Assembly: GCF_963662805.1 (NCBI RefSeq)
Contig: NZ_OY759867.1
Location: 248,001 to 312,000, forward strand
Length of the DNA: 64,000 nt
From: an uncultured Cohaesibacter sp.
GTDB lineage: Bacteria > Pseudomonadota > Alphaproteobacteria > Rhizobiales > Cohaesibacteraceae
Reading direction: 5' to 3'
Below the pieces are notes generated by a model. That model made no database searches and was not told the origin of the DNA. It saw only the letters and a program-made list of their open reading frames with translations. The number at the start of each line of letters is the position of its first letter. The first letter of the stretch is position 1. Shown here in pieces: positions 62,531 to 64,000 of this stretch. The position numbers and the translations under genes were made by a program.

Positions 62531-63403
62531 ATGAGAAAGCCCACCCTCTCCCATCGACTGGAATATGCAGTTCTGATGTCCGTGGTTTTTCTGTTGCGGG
62601 CCATGCCACTGTGGATGGCGTCCGGCCTTATGGGCTGGTGTTGGCGTGTGGTTGCGCCCCGACTGTCGCGGCAGGACCGGGCAATGACGCATTTGCGGAT
62701 GTGCTTTCCCGAAAAGAGCGACAAGGAACTCTTCCAATTAACCCTCGGGATGTGGGACAATTTGGGACGGACCTTTGCCGAAAGCCTCTTGGCCGAACAG
62801 TTTCTCGTTGCAGCCCATGATCTTGTCGAGATGCCCGAGGATATCACCAAGCTTGTCGAGCGGATGCACGAGGTTGGCGGGGTCATCGTATCGCTGCATT
62901 CGGGCAACTGGGAACTCGGTGGCGTGCTGTCGAGTGTCTATGGCTTTGATTGTGCCGTGATCATTCAGCGCCTCAAGAACCCGTTGGTGCATGAATTCAT
63001 GGTATCACAGCGCGGATCGACCTTCCGCGGCGGGATCTATGCCAAGGGTGACAAGGCCGGGCCACGGATCATGTCGGCGCTGAGGGGCGGTATTCTCGCC
63101 GCCGTGATGGGCGATCTGCGCGACGGTCGCGGGGTCAGGATGCCGTTTTTCGGCATGGAGGCGCCGACCAACATTTTCGCGGCTCTTCTCGCCCGGCAAC
63201 AACATGTTCCGCTTGTTGCTGTGCGTATTCTCAGAACCAATGGAATCCACTTCAAACTCGAACTGACCGAGATTGATGTGCCCTACACGGACGATGTGGA
63301 TGAGGATATTCGCGTTGCGATGCAGCGCACGACAGCGCAGTTCGAAGAATGGATCCGCGCTCATCCCGAACAGTGGATGTGGGCACACAAACGCTGGGGC
63401 TGA
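62531..63403 (+). CDS. LpxL/HtrB-type lysophospholipid or lipid A acyltransferase
   Basis: A 290-residue inner-membrane acyltransferase. A hydrophobic N-terminus (VLMSVVFLLRAMPLWMASGL) precedes LHSGNWELGG, the His-x4-Glu catalytic motif of LpxL/HtrB proteins, then GDLRDGRGVRMPFFG and the end HPEQWMWAHKRWG. It is expected to transfer a secondary acyl chain to lipid A. Whether it uses acyl-ACP and which chain length is not visible. Confidence 0.9.
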   Translation: MRKPTLSHRLEYAVLMSVVFLLRAMPLWMASGLMGWCWRVVAPRLSRQDRAMTHLRMCFPEKSDKELFQLTLGMWDNLGRTFAESLLAEQFLVAAHDLVEMPEDITKLVERMHEVGGVIVSLHSGNWELGGVLSSVYGFDCAVIIQRLKNPLVHEFMVSQRGSTFRGGIYAKGDKAGPRIMSALRGGILAAVMGDLRDGRGVRMPFFGMEAPTNIFAALLARQQHVPLVAVRILRTNGIHFKLELTEIDVPYTDDVDEDIRVAMQRTTAQFEEWIRAHPEQWMWAHKRWG

Positions 63404-63575
63404 AAAGCCTCACTCTCCGTTTCCTCTTTTCTCTTCCCCTTCCCCAAGGATGTTGATCAACAGTCTTATTGCATTGCAGCAATTTTTGCGCTGCAAATAG
63501 GGCAGAGGAACGATCCGCGTCAATACGTATCCGAGGATGCCAAGAGAACGCGGGATCTCTGGGAGGATAGGAAGA

Positions 63576-64000
63576 ATGAAAAGCCCGAGCGCGTTTTACA
63601 AGCCCCTTGCCATTGGCGCACCCACCCCGTTTCGGGAAAAGCCGGTGCGTGTCGAACGCATGATCCACTTCGTGCCGCCGCATATCGAGAAGATGCGCGC
63701 CAAGATCCCCGCCATGATCGCTCAGGTGGATGTGATTCTGGGCAATCTCGAGGATGCCATTCCTGCGGATATGAAGGAAGAAGCCCGTAAAGGGTTCATC
63801 CAGATGGCCAAGGACAACGAGTTCGGTGATACGGGCCTCTGGACTCGGGTCAATTGTCTCAATTCGCCATGGTTGCTCGATGATGTCACCGAGATCGTCG
63901 GAGCCGTTGGGAACAAGCTTGACGTGGTCATGCTGCCCAAGGTCGAGGGCCCATGGGATATCCACTATCTTGATCAACTGCTGGCCCAGCTGGAAGCAAA
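63576..64000 (+). CDS. mcl: Malyl-CoA/beta-methylmalyl-CoA lyase, 5' part
   Basis: The first 141 codons of a CitE/HpcH-type lyase, cut at the window edge. FYKPLAIGAPTPFREKPVRV, ERMIHFVPPHIEKMRAKIP, VILGNLEDAIPAD and DVVMLPKVEGPWDIHYLDQL match malyl-CoA lyases of Rhodobacter and rhizobia. GGGAGG and AGGAAG lie upstream of the ATG. The enzyme cleaves malyl-CoA to acetyl-CoA and glyoxylate and works in the ethylmalonyl-CoA or serine pathway. Confidence 0.88.
   Translation, partial: MKSPSAFYKPLAIGAPTPFREKPVRVERMIHFVPPHIEKMRAKIPAMIAQVDVILGNLEDAIPADMKEEARKGFIQMAKDNEFGDTGLWTRVNCLNSPWLLDDVTEIVGAVGNKLDVVMLPKVEGPWDIHYLDQLLAQLEA

Overview
The window looks like a chromosomal segment of an alphaproteobacterium, most likely a (possibly marine) member of the Hyphomicrobiales. 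The pointers are the gene order rlpA-dacF-tmk-holB-metG-tatD-MBL hydrolase, a phosphatidylcholine synthase, ABC importers of the MalFGK and BMP types, a TRAP/TAXI transporter, and a malyl-CoA lyase start at the right edge. The species cannot be fixed from the sequence alone. I saw no prophage, CRISPR array or intact mobile element. The only IS trace is a decayed IS3-type transposase fragment near 3.5 kb.

Layout. 1-3.4 kb: a Ugp/Mal-type sugar ABC importer on the minus strand, divergent from a GpdQ-like metallophosphoesterase. 4.0-12.1 kb: a minus-strand housekeeping block (MBL hydrolase, tatD, metG, holB, tmk, dacF, rlpA). 12.4-17.4 kb: a secreted beta-helix protein, tRNA-Ser(UGA), DoxX, an LprI-like protein and a secreted metacaspase with Sel1 repeats. 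17.4-24.0 kb: a tandem-GNAT gene with two small partner genes, a divergent LysR gene, a possible small RNA, an OafA-type acyltransferase, a DUF302 gene and a broken MerR gene.

24.2-31.9 kb holds the most coherent accessory system: a LysR-type regulator with two helix-turn-helix domains, divergent from an operon encoding 4-oxalomesaconate hydratase (GalB type), 4-carboxy-4-hydroxy-2-oxoadipate aldolase (GalC/LigK type), oxalomesaconate tautomerase (GalD type), a TAXI-TRAP importer and a 2-pyrone-4,6-dicarboxylate (PDC) hydrolase (LigI type). Together they form a complete route from external PDC or oxalomesaconate to pyruvate and oxaloacetate. No ring-cleavage dioxygenase is present, so the cell may import the pyrone itself.

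32-38.6 kb is a LacI-controlled sugar importer with an embedded glycosidase of GH32/GH68 type and a tandem LacI operator. 39.8-48.8 kb is a signalling island: two proteins built like histidine kinases but lacking ATP-binding motifs, a 1561-residue CheB-CheR-PAS-PAS-GAF-PAS-histidine kinase, a single-domain response regulator and a receiver-histidine kinase. It is followed by about 0.7 kb of AT-rich, gene-free DNA. 49.4-50.9 kb is an ArsR-ArsP pair with an inverted-repeat operator. 51-55.8 kb is a BMP-type nucleoside importer. The remainder carries a LysR regulator with an unclear start codon, TerC, phosphatidylcholine synthase, a DUF2182 membrane protein, a UbiH-family hydroxylase, an AEC transporter, a lipid A-type acyltransferase and the 5' end of a malyl-CoA lyase gene.
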